Assembly (NCBI RefSeq): GCF_040802235.1
Contig: NC_133169.1
Coordinates: 43,159,034-43,223,033 of the forward strand
Direction: 5' to 3'
Source: Manis javanica
Lineage: Eukaryota; Chordata; Mammalia; Pholidota; Manidae
Length of the DNA stretch: 64,000 bases
Of the stretch, positions 1 through 11,771 are shown in pieces (the first letter of the stretch is position 1; each line of letters begins with the position of its first letter). The notes beneath the pieces were generated by a model. That model worked only from the letters and a program-made list of their open reading frames with translations, ran no database searches and had not been told where the DNA came from. The translations under genes were made by a program, and so were the position numbers.

Positions 1-37
1 GGATAAATTTTAAATGCACCAAAGGTTTAAAGGTAAA

Positions 38-50
38 AAATAAACCATAC
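38..50. repeat. Left TSD of the U1 retropseudogene
   Basis: AAATAAACCATAC. The same 13 bases occur after the A-rich tail at 232-244. The last four bases overlap the first bases of U1 (ATAC), so the exact junction is ambiguous by a few bases. Confidence 0.8.
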
Positions 51-215
51 TTACCCGGCAGCGGAGATGCCATGATCACGAAGGCTGTTCTCCCAGGGCG
101 AGGCTGATCCCCTGCACCCGGATGTGCTGACCCCTGCGATTTCCCCAAATGTGGGAAACTCGACTGCATAATTTGTGGTAGTGGGGGACTACCACTGCGT
201 TCGTGCTTTCCCCTA
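47..215 (+). pseudogene. RNU1 (pseudogene): U1 spliceosomal snRNA retropseudogene
   Basis: The stretch reads as U1 snRNA from its first bases (ATACTTACC, the 5' splice-site recognition end, here ATACTTACCC) through stem-loops I-III, the Sm-site region (ATAATTTGTGGTAG) and the last hairpin, ending CTTTCCCCT. It is almost full length. Departures from the family are scattered substitutions and a 6-base insertion (ACCACT) in the final hairpin. An (A)/(TAAA)n tail follows at 216-238. A 13-bp direct repeat, AAATAAACCATAC, lies at 38-50 and again at 232-244. Tail plus duplication are the marks of L1-mediated retroposition. No snRNA promoter element is visible upstream, so it is probably silent. Confidence 0.93.
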
Positions 216-231
216 TAAAAAATAAATAAAT

Positions 232-244
232 AAATAAACCATAC
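232..244. repeat. Right TSD of the U1 retropseudogene
   Basis: AAATAAACCATAC, identical to 38-50, directly after the TAAA-rich tail. Confidence 0.8.
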
Positions 245-567
245 ATTTAAATAAGAAATAAAAGAATGATTTGGGAATGGAAAAGCATTTCTAAGTATGA
301 CATAAGCATAGAAGTCAAGAAAGAAAAGATCGAAAACTCTGACTTTCTTAAGAATTTTAAATAAGAATACCACCTGCAACAAAGTAAGTAGACAAGTGAC
401 AAACTGGGAAATACATTTGCAGTGCATAGCATCAGAGGTTGATTTGCCTAAAAATAAAAGGCTTTAGTACTTGAGTATAGTTATATCTTCCTTTGATATT
501 CTGGCTTTTTTTTTTAATTCTGTACTTGGCATACTCTGTAACCCTAATTCTCTAAGGATGCTAATTA

Positions 568-603
<36 letters not shown>

Positions 604-1539
604 AGATCTTATTCATCCAGAATTCAACTAGAGAATCACTGCATCTTTCTAGAATCTGGCTAAGATCAAGAAAAAGCAAAATAAACCATCCAGCAGGCAA
701 AACAGATATCCCAAAGTCCATGTACAAAATAAAGCTTAGACACCTCACTCACTCAGGCTTCCTTTAATCTATTTATTTTATTTGTTTACTGGAGACAATT
801 ACATCAAGCTTGATGAAATGATTTGTTCATAGAAAGTAGATAGGCAGAGGAAGGGCCTACCGAAAGTACTGAGCAGTGTTTTAGCTCACAATGTGAGAGG
901 CATGTCAGAGAGGAAAAATCCTACAAAGCCAATCCAAGGACCTCAGACAGTAACACATGGATTAATTAGGGCAAGAGCAAATCTTTTCAGAGATCATTTC
1001 TGTATGATTGTGACAGCCCAGAGGTTGTCTTGAGGGACCAAAGTCACATTCAGGTATGCTTGGGAGCTCTCTCAAGACTGTTTTCATCCCTAATGTTTAA
1101 ATTAAAATTGAAAAACTTTTGATGATGAAGAGTTTAAAACTTAGACTCTCTGGCATATAAAATAATATATTTCAGATAAGTAGTGTTTTGGGATATATTT
1201 TTAAAAATGCTTAACTGAAGCACCATCAAAATGGCAGAATAACTGGTAAGGGATTTCTTTTTCTGATAAACACAGTAAAATTCCGACACAAAGCCTCAAC
1301 AAATGAAAACATGAATATCTAAAACTGACATAGATATGCAAAAATACTCTAGTACAATAAAACAATTTTATAATACATCAGAGCCCAGAAGAAGTTTCTA
1401 ACTTATCTGTAAGGAAATGACTTCAAAAATCATGATCAAAATGTGAAGAATGGAAAATATCTATTAGTAAAGAAATGAGAAGAACCATAGCAGTCATTGA
1501 TCTAAGAGAGGTTAGATCATACAATAATGGTACAATTCA
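245..1539. other. Intergenic, no gene recognised
   Basis: AT-rich sequence. Apart from a (TA)n microsatellite at 569-600 I recognise no gene or repeat family. Short open frames here show no domain or codon pattern. Confidence 0.6.
569..600. repeat. (TA)n microsatellite
   Basis: About 16 uninterrupted TA dinucleotides. It creates the isoleucine-tyrosine runs in overlapping open frames, which are not genes. Confidence 0.95.
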
Positions 1540-2095
1540 GAATATTGCTTGCATACACTTTGACCCAGCTATCCACTTCTAGGAATTGTTCTTCAAGGTA
1601 TACTTAAACATAGGTGCACAGACATATGCACAAGGGAATGTATACCCTTGTTGGAAATATGCATATCCTTCACTTTGAAATAATGAAATGAGAAGCAATT
1701 TAAATGCCCACTAAAAAGGGACTGATGAAACAAATCATATTATATCCACAAATGAAATACTATGTAGTCATTAAATAGGAGGAAATACTATATATAGATG
1801 TATAAAATTGAGTACTTTAAATTAAAAAGCAAGTTGCAGAGTATCACAAAAAGCACTATGTAGTTTGTTTAAAATTTTCTCTCTATTTGTGTATATGCAC
1901 GTATGTGTAAACTCCCATGTGGTAGGATATGAGTGGAAAAAGGGTTAGAAAGATGTATACCAGATTGTTATATCAGCTGAGTGGGGATTTGGGGTAATGG
2001 TCAAAGGCAGACATGTTCACATTTTACTTTACATATACCTATATTATTTGAAGTTTCAAAAATTATTTAAAAAATATTAATAAAGAAGAATATTG
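1540..2095 (+). mobile_element. Old L1 3' end fragment
   Basis: Degenerate but recognisable end of L1 ORF2 and 3'UTR: the 'CCCAGCTATCCACTTCTAGG' region, 'AATTTAAATGCCCACTAA', and 'AAATACTATGTAGTCATTAA', then an A-rich end near 2080. The ORF is destroyed. Age class (L1M-like) is inferred from divergence. Confidence 0.7.
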
Positions 2096-2269
2096 TCGTT
2101 AACTCTGAAAAATTCAGTTGGTAGGTTAGGCCAGCCCAAAACAAACTATACTTGAATTAAAATAAAGAAATAAAAATGACTGAATACAAGAATGGTGTAT
2201 AATAATCTTTCTTGGATTTAAAGGAAATTCTTGAATAGGTAGGTGGTTTCAAATCAGCAAAAGTCAGTA

Positions 2270-2850
2270 TAATGAATATGGATTGTTTTGTCTCCTAAAA
2301 CTCCTCCCTCTGTTCTCTGGGACAGCTTCCCCCTCTGTTGGGAAATGCTTCTTTTGCCTTTGCAAACTTTTGGCTTAAAGAATATGTAATTTTCTTTCCA
2401 ATTCGATGCTCCTGACCACAAATGAAAGGCCTAAATAAAGGCCAGCACCTAACCCAAGCTGAGCCAATGGTTTAAACACCACCGTCTCCCCACAGTTATG
2501 ACTGACGATGCAGGTATCTACCTGATCTACCCAAGACCCATCCCAGCTCTTTCTTGGCATTTTTCAAACTGGGTTTGGAGGAGAAGGAGTCATTCCCTCC
2601 TGGATGGTGGGAATTAAGGAACGCACCTTCCTGGAGCTACCGCCACCCACTGGGAGGAGCCCAGGTGCAGAGGATCACGGAGCCACTATTAGAAAGAATC
2701 TGTGAGGAGGGCTGCAGAGTACAATGGCCCAGCTACGCCACCGCCCCGCTTCCTTTCCTGTGGGTACCTGGGAGAACAATTCTCCTTTCCAACTAAGTTA
2801 GTTTAGTTTGGGTTTCTGTCCTTTATGACCAAAAACATACTGGCTAATAA
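2270..2850 (+). repeat. Possible ancient LTR (MaLR/ERVL-like)
   Basis: The end of this block, GGTTTCTGTCCTTTATGACC then a CTGGCTAATA motif, resembles the 3' end of MLT1-type LTRs. The family is not certain. The short open frames on both strands here are not supported as genes. Confidence 0.35.
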
Positions 2851-3835
2851 CAGAAAAAAAGGGTGAGCAAACAGACAAAATGATTTGCTTTCACCTTCTT
2901 GTCAATGGCTGTAATGATGACCTAGCAATCTGAAAGAGCTGATAACATTCAAAAGATTACATATTAGGGTGCCTACAACCTTTAGAACATAAATCCTAAA
3001 ATCCTGAACTTTATTTATAAGTTGTTAAAGAGTTTCTATTCCTCCAAAGATCATATTTTTCTGGTTGAGTGATCGATTATGTGGGAAAAAAAGTAGAATG
3101 ATTTTTCACAGGTTCAAACACCAGAGAGAGATTTTGTGGCCACATATCTCACCTCTGAGTATCATTTTAAAATTACTATTAGCAGCTTACTATGTGCAAA
3201 AATCATATTAAAAAGACTTAATTGAAAACTTTGATAGCAACTAGTTGAATGTCAAAATCAGTATAATTCCTGACTTGAAACTATATATGAGACTAAAAAA
3301 ATAAAAGAATGAACAGAACACACATTTAGACATGGAACAATTCTTACAAAGCTTCATCTCAGAGAAAGGTGTCCAAAGTTTCTATTTTCAGTGTTTAGTA
3401 AATAAAGGTAAGAATGTCTTTGTTAGTCCACCCACTGGGAGTTATTTAAAGTGCATCACATAAAGCTATCTTCATCCCATTGTAATACATGTAAATATCT
3501 ACATATAAAAAGGCATAATTATTAAAGCAAATGAGATTAAGACATATAGGAGGGGGAAAGAAGATTCAATTATGTGGATTTTAGCCATTCGCGAAATGGT
3601 GAAATTCACCCCAAAATCAAAGTGTCCCTCTGTATTTAAAAGCAAAGTCAACTTATACAGTTTAAAAATAAAGATGAGCTAAGACACTACTAAATTATAG
3701 GGAAATTATAAATGATATTCAAATATAATAGAAGTCAATGCATAAATTATTAATCATAATAGTCATTACATAAGAATGAAAAGGCACAATAAAAAAGAAC
3801 ACTTTAACAATTTTACATTCAAACAATGTGACACT
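2851..3835. other. Intergenic, nothing recognised
   Basis: AT-rich, stop-dense in all frames. No repeat family or gene identified by eye. Confidence 0.5.
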
Positions 3836-3837
3836 AA

Positions 3838-4245
3838 ATGGTAGCCATCAGAGCTCTCGCCGCAGACCCCCAAGTGCCTTGAGGAGCATGCCACTGGGCC
3901 GTGACATCCCTGACAGCGGGAGGCAGCGGCATCCACTGGCTGCTCATGTGGGATCCAAGGCACACCCATTCTTGGAGACAAGAGATGCCTCTGACTGAAA
4001 CCTCAGCTTGAGGACTCCCCAGTGATTTCCCAGGCCTCCTTAGACGATGAGGCAGTCTGAACTGCTTCCACCCACCTTCTCTCCCTCTTCCCTTCACTCT
4101 AGGTCAGACGTGCATTGTGCTTGATGACTTCCCCAGCCTTCTCTGGCTCCCTCCTCCTATTCTCTCCCAGGCTTTTCCCTAATACACACTTGCAGAGTTA
4201 ATGTGGTCTTGGCGTCTGTTTCCCTGGTAACCCAGACTACCTGGA
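3838..4245 (+). repeat. Possible ancient LTR-like repeat
   Basis: A C/T-rich stretch with an AATACACACT motif near 4180 (a degenerate poly(A)-signal position), then CTTGGCGTCTGTTTCC and a purine-rich end. The style resembles a decayed mammalian LTR. I cannot name the family. It explains the overlapping minus-strand open frames at 3766-4097. Confidence 0.35.
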
Positions 4246-5145
4246 GAGAGGGACAAAATAATACATTTGTGGCAAGAGCTGCACGGTATCAGAATGTGAT
4301 ACGTACTCAGCAAGTTCAGGCTGTAGGCATGCTAGCACCTTAACATTTCAGATGTGGCAGGGGAAGGAAGTTGGAATTAGACTTAACAATATAGTGACTC
4401 TCCAAGGCAGGTAGATCCCAGGGACAAGCATGGATTTCTGTTTGGCAGAATTCAGCACTTTGAGAATATCCCAAATAGGGTCTCAGATGCAGAAAGCAGT
4501 AACCATGGGTGCATAATTGTGGTTGACTCATCTGTTCATCTAGTGCCAAGGATTCAGGGGGCAGGATCAGGTTTCCCAGGGAACAGTAATGCTGAGTTGG
4601 AGCTGAGATGCGGTCCTGGTGGAGAGGATGACCAGAATGGAATCAGCAGCTCTGTGGCATCATGTAGCTGAATATCAGCTTGACTTTCACATAGATTCCA
4701 GCACCTCTGGGCTAAATGTTTTCCCTCTACACTTATGTCTGTATGCTTATGGGGCAGGGGGTGGTGATGAAAGATAATATCTCTTCTAACATGTAGAAGA
4801 GGATTTCTTTAAAACTGGACCACATAGGTCATGTGCCCAATCTTGAACCAACCACTGGCCAGAAGCATGCCAGGCACTGACTGATTATAAGGGAACTAAT
4901 TGCATTGGTGGGACAGTGTGGGTGTGGGTGTGAACTCATTCTGATGGCCTTAGGTCACCCAAGTATGGTGGGTAACCTAAGGTGGTGGAGCCAATCCCAC
5001 CTATGCACTTATACTGGGATACAAATGGAGTAGATATGGGGATTTCACCAGGTCCTGGATTTGAAATGATTTTTTTCTTTTTCGTGCTTTTTTGATTTTC
5101 AAATTTTCTCTGATGAATGTGTATTTTGTAATAAAAAAGAAAAGG
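4246..5145. other. Intergenic, nothing recognised
   Basis: Unique-looking sequence up to the L1 junction. It contains a short GTGTGGG repeat near 4917 and no credible coding frame. Confidence 0.5.
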
Positions 5146-5342
5146 AGATAGGGGGCAGAGCCAGGATGATGGTGTGAGTAGAGCAGAGCGACTCTCCTCC
5201 CAAAACCACATAAAATTATGAAAATATAACAAAGACAACTTCCTAAAATAGAGACCAGAGGACACAGGACAACTTCCAGACCACATCCACACCTGCGAGA
5301 ACCCAGCGACTCACGAAGAGGGTAAGATACAAGCACAGACCG

Positions 5343-6030
5343 GTGGGATCCGAGTGCCCCTACCCCCGACTCCCGGCGGGTGGAAAGAAACTGGAGCGTT
5401 TTTTTTCTTTTTTTTTTGATGAGTGCTTTTTGGAAGCCTTAAAGGGACAGGGACCCCAATACCAGGGAAAAAGGGCAGTAAGACTGGTGAGTGGGTGCCT
5501 GAGACCGGCGCCTGAGGACATAGAAAATCGTGCGTTTTTCCCTTTTTTTTTTGGCGAGTGCTTTTTGCAAGCCTTAAAGGGACAGGGACTCCAATACTAG
5601 GGAAACGGGGCAGCAAGACTGGTGAGCGAGTGCCTGAGACCGGCGCCTGAGAACAAAGAAAATCGTGGGTTTTTCCCTTTATTTTTGGCGAGTGCTTTTT
5701 GGAAGCCTTAAAGGGACAGGGACCACAATACTAGGGAAACAGGGCAGTAAGACCAGTGAGTGGGTGCCTGAGACCACCGCCTGAGGACAAAGAATATTGC
5801 GTGTTTTTCCCTTTTTTTTAGTGAGTGCTGTTTTGGAAGCCTTAAGGGGACAGGGACCCCAATACTAGGGAAACAAGGCAGCAAGACCGGTGAGCAGGTG
5901 CCTGAGACCAGCACCTGAGGACAAAGAAAATCACGCTCTTTCCCTTTTTTTTTTTTCTCTTTCATTGCCGCTGTTGTTGTTTTGGTTTGGAGAGTGCTTT
6001 CTGGAAGACTTAAAGGGGCAGGACAGGACA
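5343..6030 (+). repeat. Tandem monomers in the 5'UTR of L1 copy A
   Basis: The core GAGTGCTTTTTGGAAGCC plus TTAAAGGGACAGGG recurs with starts at about 5421, 5556, 5690, 5823 and 5992. Spacings are 135, 134, 133 and 169 bases. Each unit also has a T-run, AATACTAGGGAAA, GTGCCTGAGACC and GAGGACAAAGAAAATC. The last unit is longer because of an extra T/CTGTTGTTG segment. L1 copies B and C in this window have only one such unit (near 37925-37960 and 44998-45040, reverse strand). By analogy with mouse L1 monomers this is probably promoter sequence, but that is inference. Confidence 0.9.
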
Positions 6031-6363
6031 CTTACCCCAGATGCAGGGAATCTGGGGATCTCTGGGCACTCTAAACCCCTGGGCAACAGGGAGCACAGAA
6101 GCCCATTACAGAGATAAATAGCCTCCCGGCCGCTCCTCCTCAAACGGGGTTCCACCATTTAGAAGGAGCAGCCCCAGCCAGGCCACACCCACAGCTACAG
6201 CGGAGAGAAACTCCATAGCAACAGGGCAGGTAGCAGAAGTCCTGTCTGCGCAGAGTTGCCAAGCATAAGCCACCAGAGGTCGCTATTCTCCCAGGAGAGG
6301 AAGGCCACAAACCAACAAGAAGGAAAGCTCTTCCAGCTGTCACTCGTACCAGCTCTGCAAACT

Positions 6364-7265
6364 ATGTCTTTCACCATGAAAAGACAAAACTACAGGCAGA
6401 CAAAGATCACAGAGATAACACCTGAGAAGGAGACAGACCTAACCAGTCTTCCTGAAAAAGAATTCAAAATAAAAATCATGAACATGCTGACAGAGATGCA
6501 GAGAAAAATGCAAGAGCAATGGGATGAGATGCAGAGAAAAATGCAAGAGCAATGGGATGAATTCCGGAGGGAGATCACAGATATCAGGAAGGAGATCACA
6601 GAAGTGAAACAATCCCTGGAAGGATTTATAAGCAGAATGGATAAGATGCAAGAGGCCACTGAAGGAATAGAAACCAGAGAACAGGAACGTATAGAAGCTG
6701 ACATAGAGAGAGATAAAAGGATCTCCAGTAACGAACAACACTAAGAGAACTATGGGACCAATGCAAAAGGAATAATATTCGTATTATAAGGGTACCACAA
6801 GAAGAAGAAAGAGGAAAAGGGATAGAAAGTCTCTTTGAAGAAATAATTGCTGAAAACATCCCCAAACTGGGGGAGGAAATAATCGAACAGACCATGGAAT
6901 TACACAGAACCCCCAACAGAAAGGATCCAAGGAGGACAACACCAAGACACATAATAATTAAAATGGCAAGGATCAAGGACAAGGAAAGAGTTTTAAAGGC
7001 AGCTAGAGAGAAAAAGGTCACCTATAAAGGAAAACCCATCAGGCTAACATCAGACTTCACAACAGAAACCCTACAGGCCAGAAGAGAATGGCATGATATA
7101 TTTAATGCAATGAAACAGAAGGGACTTGAACCAAGGATACTGTATCCAGCACGACTATCATTTAAATATGATGGCAGGATTAAACAATTTCCAGACAAGC
7201 AAAAGCTGAGGGAATTTGCTTCCCACAAACCACCTCTACAGGGCATCTTACAGGGGCTGCTCTAG
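6364..7265 (+). pseudogene. L1 copy A ORF1 (RNA-binding chaperone), frameshifted
   Basis: ORF1p is the L1 nucleic-acid chaperone that trimerises and coats L1 RNA. The likely start is ATG at 6364 or 6376 (MKRQNYRQTK). The N-terminal part contains a coiled coil, including two identical copies of an 11-residue unit, MQRKMQEQWDE (6493-6558), then glutamate/lysine-rich heptads. The frame stops at 6742, where a shift breaks the RISRNE-type motif. The RRM and C-terminal domain resume in other frames, clearest from 6894: RHIIIKMARIKDKERVLKAA, then YKGKPIRL and ARLSFKYDG, ending at TAG 7265. Protein length without the shift would be about 300 residues, normal for the family. Confidence 0.9.
6493..6558 (+). 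repeat. 33-bp tandem duplication in ORF1 coiled coil
   Basis: GAGATGCAGAGAAAAATGCA plus the following 13 bases occurs twice in tandem without change, adding 11 residues (one hendecad) in frame to the coiled coil. Confidence 0.92.
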
Positions 7266-7460
7266 ATGGGAGCACTCCTAAAAAGAGCACAGAACAAAAC
7301 ATACAACATATGAAGAATGGAGGAGGAGGAAGAAGAAGGGAGAGAAGAAAAGAATCTCCAGACAGTGTATATAACAGCTCAATAAGTGAGCTAAGTTAAG
7401 CAGTAAGATACTAAAGAAGCTTACCTTGAACCTTTGTTAACCACGAATCTAAAGCCTGCA

Positions 7461-10400
7461 ATGGCAATAAGTACATATCACTCAATAGTCACCCTAAATG
7501 TAAATGGACTTAATGCACCAATCAAAAGACACAGAGTAATAGAATGGATGAAAAAGCAAGACCCATCTATATGCTTCATACAAGAAACTCACCTCAAACC
7601 CAAAGAAAAGCACAGACTACAAGTCAAAGGATGGAAAAACATATTTCAGGCAAACAACAGTGAAAAGAAAGCAGGGGTTGCAGTACTAATGTCAGACAGA
7701 ATAGACGTCAAAACAAAGAAAGTAGCAAGAGATAAAGAAGGACACTACATAATGATAAAGGGCTCAGTCCAACAAGAGGATATAACCATTCTAAATATAT
7801 ATGCACCCAATACAGGAGCACCAGCATATGTGAAACAAATACTAACAGAATTAAAGAGGGAAATAGACTGCAATGCATTCATCTTAGGAGACTTCAACAC
7901 ACCACTCACCCTTAAGGATAGATCCACTGGGCAGAAAATATGTAAGGACACACAGGCATTGAACAACACACTAGAACAGAAGGACCTAACAGACATATAT
8001 AGAACTCTACATCCAAAAGCAACAGGATATACATTCTTCACAAGTGCACATGGAACATTCTCCAGAATAGACCACATACTAGCTCACAAAAAGGGCCTCA
8101 GTAAATTCCAAAATATTGAAATTCTACCAACCAATTTAACAGACCACAAAGGTATAAAACTAGAAATAAATTCTACAAAGAAAACAAAATGGCTCACAAA
8201 CACATGGAGCCTTAACAACAAGCTTCTAAATAATCAATGGATCAATGAACAAATCAAAATAGAGATCAAGGAATATATAGAAACAAATGATAACAACAAC
8301 ACAAAACCCCAACTTCTGTGGGATGCAGCAAAAGCAGTCTTTAGAGGAAAGTATATAGTGATCCACGCACACCTGAAGAAGGAAGAACAATCCCAAATGA
8401 ATAGTCTAACATCAAAACTATCGAAACTGGAAAAAAGAAGAACAAATGAGGCATAAGTCAGCAGAAGGAGGGACATAATAAAGATCAGAGAAGAAATAAA
8501 AAAATTGAGAAGAATAAAACAATAGCAAAAATCAACAAAACCAAGAGCTGGTTCTTTGAGAAAGTATACAAAATAGATAAGCCTCTAGCCAAACTTATTA
8601 AGAGAAAAAAAAAGAATCAACACAAATCAACATAATCAGAAATGAGAATGGAAAAATCACGACAGACTGCACAGAAATACAAAGAATTATTAAAGACTAC
8701 TATGAAAACCTATATGCCAACAAGGTGTAAAACCTAGAAGAAATGGACAACTTCTTAGAAAAATACAACCTCCCATGACTGACCAAGGAAGAAACACAAA
8801 AGTTAAAGAAACCAATTATGAACAAAGAAATTGAAACGGTAATCAAAAAACTACCCAAGAACAAAACCCCAGGGCCAGAAGGATTTACCTCGGAATTTTA
8901 TCAGACACACAGAGTAGACATAATACCCATTCTCCTTAAAGTGTTCCAAAAAATAGAAGAAGAGGGAATACTCCCAAACTCATTCTATGAAGCCAACATC
9001 ACCCTAATACCAAAACCAGGCAAAGACCCCACCAAAAAAGAAAATTACAGACCAATACCCCTGATGAACGTAGATGCAAAAATACTCAATAAAATATTAG
9101 CAAACAGAATTCAACAGTATATCAAAAGGATCATACACCATGACCAAGTGGGATTCATCCCAGGGATGCAAGGATGGTACAACATTCGAGAATCCATGAA
9201 CATCATTCACCACATTAACAAAAAGAAAGACAAAAACCACATGATCATCTCCATAGATGCTGAAAAAGCATTTGACAAAATTCAACGTCCATTCATGATA
9301 AAAACTCTCAGCAAAATGGGAATAGAGGGCAAGTACCTCAACATAATAAAGGCCATATATGATAAACCCACAGCCTACATTATACTGAAGAGCAAGAAGC
9401 TGAAAGCATTTCCTCTGAGATTGGGAACCAGACAGGGATGCCCACTCTCCCCACTGTTATTTAACATAGTACTGGAGGTCCTAGCCATGGCAATCAGACA
9501 AAACAAAGAAATACAAGGAATCCATATTGATAAAGAAGAAGTTAAACTGTCACTATTTGCAGATGTTATGACACTGTACATAAAAAACCCTAAAGGCTCC
9601 ACTCAGCAAAGTTGCAGGATACAAAATTAACACACAGAAATCTATAGCTTTCCTATACACTAACAATGAACCAATAGAAAGAGAAATCGGGAAAACAATT
9701 CCATTCACAATTGCATCAAAAAGAATAAAATACCTAGGAGTAAACCTAACCAAAGAAGTGAAATACTTATACTCTGAAAACTGCAAGTCACTCTTAAGAG
9801 GAATTAAAGGGGACACTCACAAATATAAACTCATCCCCGGCTCATGGCTAGGAAGATTTAATATCGTCAAAATGGCCATCCTGCCTAAAGCAATATACAG
9901 ATTTGATGCAATCCCTATCAAATTACCAGCAACATTCTTCAATGAATTGGAACAAATAATTCAAAAATTCATACGGAAACACCAAAGACCCCGAATAGCC
10001 AAAGTGATCCTGAAAAAGAAGAATAAAGTAGGGGGTATCTCACTCCCCAACTTCAAGCTCTACTACAAAGCCATAGTAATCAAGACAATTTGGTACTGGC
10101 ACAAGAACAGAGCCACAGACCAGTGGAACAGATTAGAGAATCCAGAAATTAACCCAAACATATATGCTCAATTAATATTTGACAAAGGAGCCATGGACAT
10201 ACAATGGCAAAATGACAGTCTCTTCAACAGATGGTGCTGGCAAAACTGGACAGCTACATGTAGGAGAATGAAACTGGACCTTTGTCTAATCCCATATCCA
10301 AAGGTAAACTCAAAATGGATCAAAGATCTGAATGTAAGTCATGAAACCATTAAACTCTTGGAAAAAAACATAAGCAAAAACCTCTTAGACATAAACATGA

Positions 10401-11255
10401 GTGACCTCTTCTTGAACATATCTCCCCGGGCAAGGAAAACAACAGCAAAAATGAGCAAGTGGGACTACATTAAGCTGAAAAGCTTCTGTACAGCGAAAGA
10501 CACCATCAATAGAACAAAAAGGGACCCTACAGTATGGGAGAATATATTTGAAAATGACAGATCCGATAAAGGCTTGATGGCCAGAATATATAAAGAGCTC
10601 ACATGCCTCAACAAACAAAAAACAAATAACCCAATTAAAAAATGGGCAGAGGAACTGAACAGACAGTTCTCTAAAAAAGAAATACAGATGGCCAACAGAC
10701 ACATGAAAAGATGCTCCACATCGCTAATTATCAGAGAAATGCAAATTAAAACTACAAGGAGGTATCACCTCACACCCGTAAGGATAGTTGCCATCCAAAA
10801 GACAAACAATAACAAATGTTCAAGGCTGTGGAGAAAGGGGAACCCTCCTACACTGCTGGTGGGAATGTAAATTAGTTCAACCATTGTGGAAAGCAGTATG
10901 GAGGTTCATCAAAATGCTCAAAACTGACCTACCATTTGATCCAGGAATTCCACTCCTAGGAATTTACCCTAAGAATGCAGCAATCAAGTTTGAGAAAGAC
11001 AGATGCACCCCTATGTTTATCTCAGTGCTATTTACAATAGCCAAGAATTGGAAGCAACCTAAATGTCCATCGGTAGATGAATAGATAAAGAAGATGTGGT
11101 ACATATAAACAATGGAATACTACTCAGCCATAAGAAGAGGAAAAATCCTACCCTTTGCAGCAACATGGATGGAGCTGGAGAGTATTATGCTCAGTGAAAT
11201 AAGCCAAGCGGAGAAAGAGAAATACCAAATGATTTCACTCATCTCAGGAGTATAA
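7461..11255 (+). pseudogene. L1 copy A ORF2 (endonuclease-reverse transcriptase), broken
   Basis: ORF2p nicks DNA and primes reverse transcription at the target. The APE-type endonuclease domain is open at 7461-8456 (LNVNGLNAP, IQETHL, LGDFNTPL, SRIDHIL, TDHKGI) and ends at a TAA after the endonuclease. The reverse transcriptase is open at 8818-9630 ([44 protein letters not shown]). The catalytic FADD box reads FADVM at about 9556-9570, so one metal-binding Asp is lost. Downstream parts are open at 9758-10870 and 10788-11084 (the Cys-rich C-terminus, [16 protein letters not shown]). A TAG at 11083-11085 interrupts the last segment, whose normal end is TAA 11253-11255. Several frameshifts and stops make it non-functional. 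Confidence 0.92.
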
Positions 11256-11579
11256 GCACAAAGGAAAAACTGAAGGAACAAAACAGCAGCGGAATTACAG
11301 AACCCAAAAATGGACTAACAGGTACCAAAGGGAAAGGAACTGGGAGGATGGGTGGGCAAGGTGGGATAAGGGGGAGGAAGAAGAAAGGGGATATTAAGAT
11401 TAGCATGCATGGGTGGGGAGGGAGAAAGGGGAGAGCGGGCTGTACAACACAGAGAGGACAAGTAGTGATTCTACATTTTGCTATGGTTTTTAGGGGGGAC
11501 CTAATATAGGGGAGAGCATAGTAAACATAGTATTCTTCATGTAAGTGTAGATTAAAGATTTTAAAAAAAAGAAAGAAAG
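11256..11579 (+). other. L1 copy A 3'UTR and tail
   Basis: G-rich polypurine stretches (GGGGGAGGAAGAAGAAAGGGG near 11370, GGGGAGGGAGAAAGGGGAG near 11415), then AGATTAAAGATTTTAAAAAA and (GAAA)n. Typical of mammalian L1 3' ends. Confidence 0.85.
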
Positions 11580-11771
11580 AAAGAAAAGGGGGATTACTCC
11601 TTGATAGGATAAAACAATTGGTAAATCAAAGATTAATGCATGCTTTAAATATCCTTAATGTTGATCACTTAAAGGGTGTCAGATGATCAGCTATGGAGGT
11701 ACTCTTTTCTGGTAATCCTCCTTTCTCATAATAAAAATAAAAATAATAAAAATAAATAAATAAAAAATCAG
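11580..11771. repeat. A/T-rich junction with (AAATAA)n tract
   Basis: Short unassigned sequence between L1 copy A and the ERV-derived segment. Positions 11728-11768 are a simple AATAA/AAATAA repeat. CTCATAATAAA at 11725-11735 recurs at 13437-13447 beyond the ERV segment's poly(A). It could be a TSD, but five extra bases follow the A-run. Confidence 0.5.

Larger units (their letters stand above)
5146..11579 (+). mobile_element. Near full-length LINE-1, copy A
   Basis: Complete architecture: 5'UTR starting GGGGGCAGAGCCAGGATG (about 5151), ORF1 (6364-7265), an intergenic spacer, ORF2 (about 7461-11255), a G-rich 3'UTR and an A/GAAA-rich tail ending about 11579. A 10-base match, AAAGAAAAGG, flanks it at 5136-5145 and 11580-11589. 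It could be the TSD, but it is low-complexity. Both ORFs carry frameshifts and stops, so the copy is dead. Overall it still reads well, suggesting a fairly recent insertion. Confidence 0.93.

Noticed and set aside
464-767. Overlapping open frames of about 95 codons on both strands
   Set aside because: Driven by the (TA)n run at 569-600; no domain and no conserved start context.
5343-6030. CRISPR-like or satellite array
   Set aside because: Units of ~134 bp without spacer/repeat alternation, inside an L1 5'UTR of a mammal.
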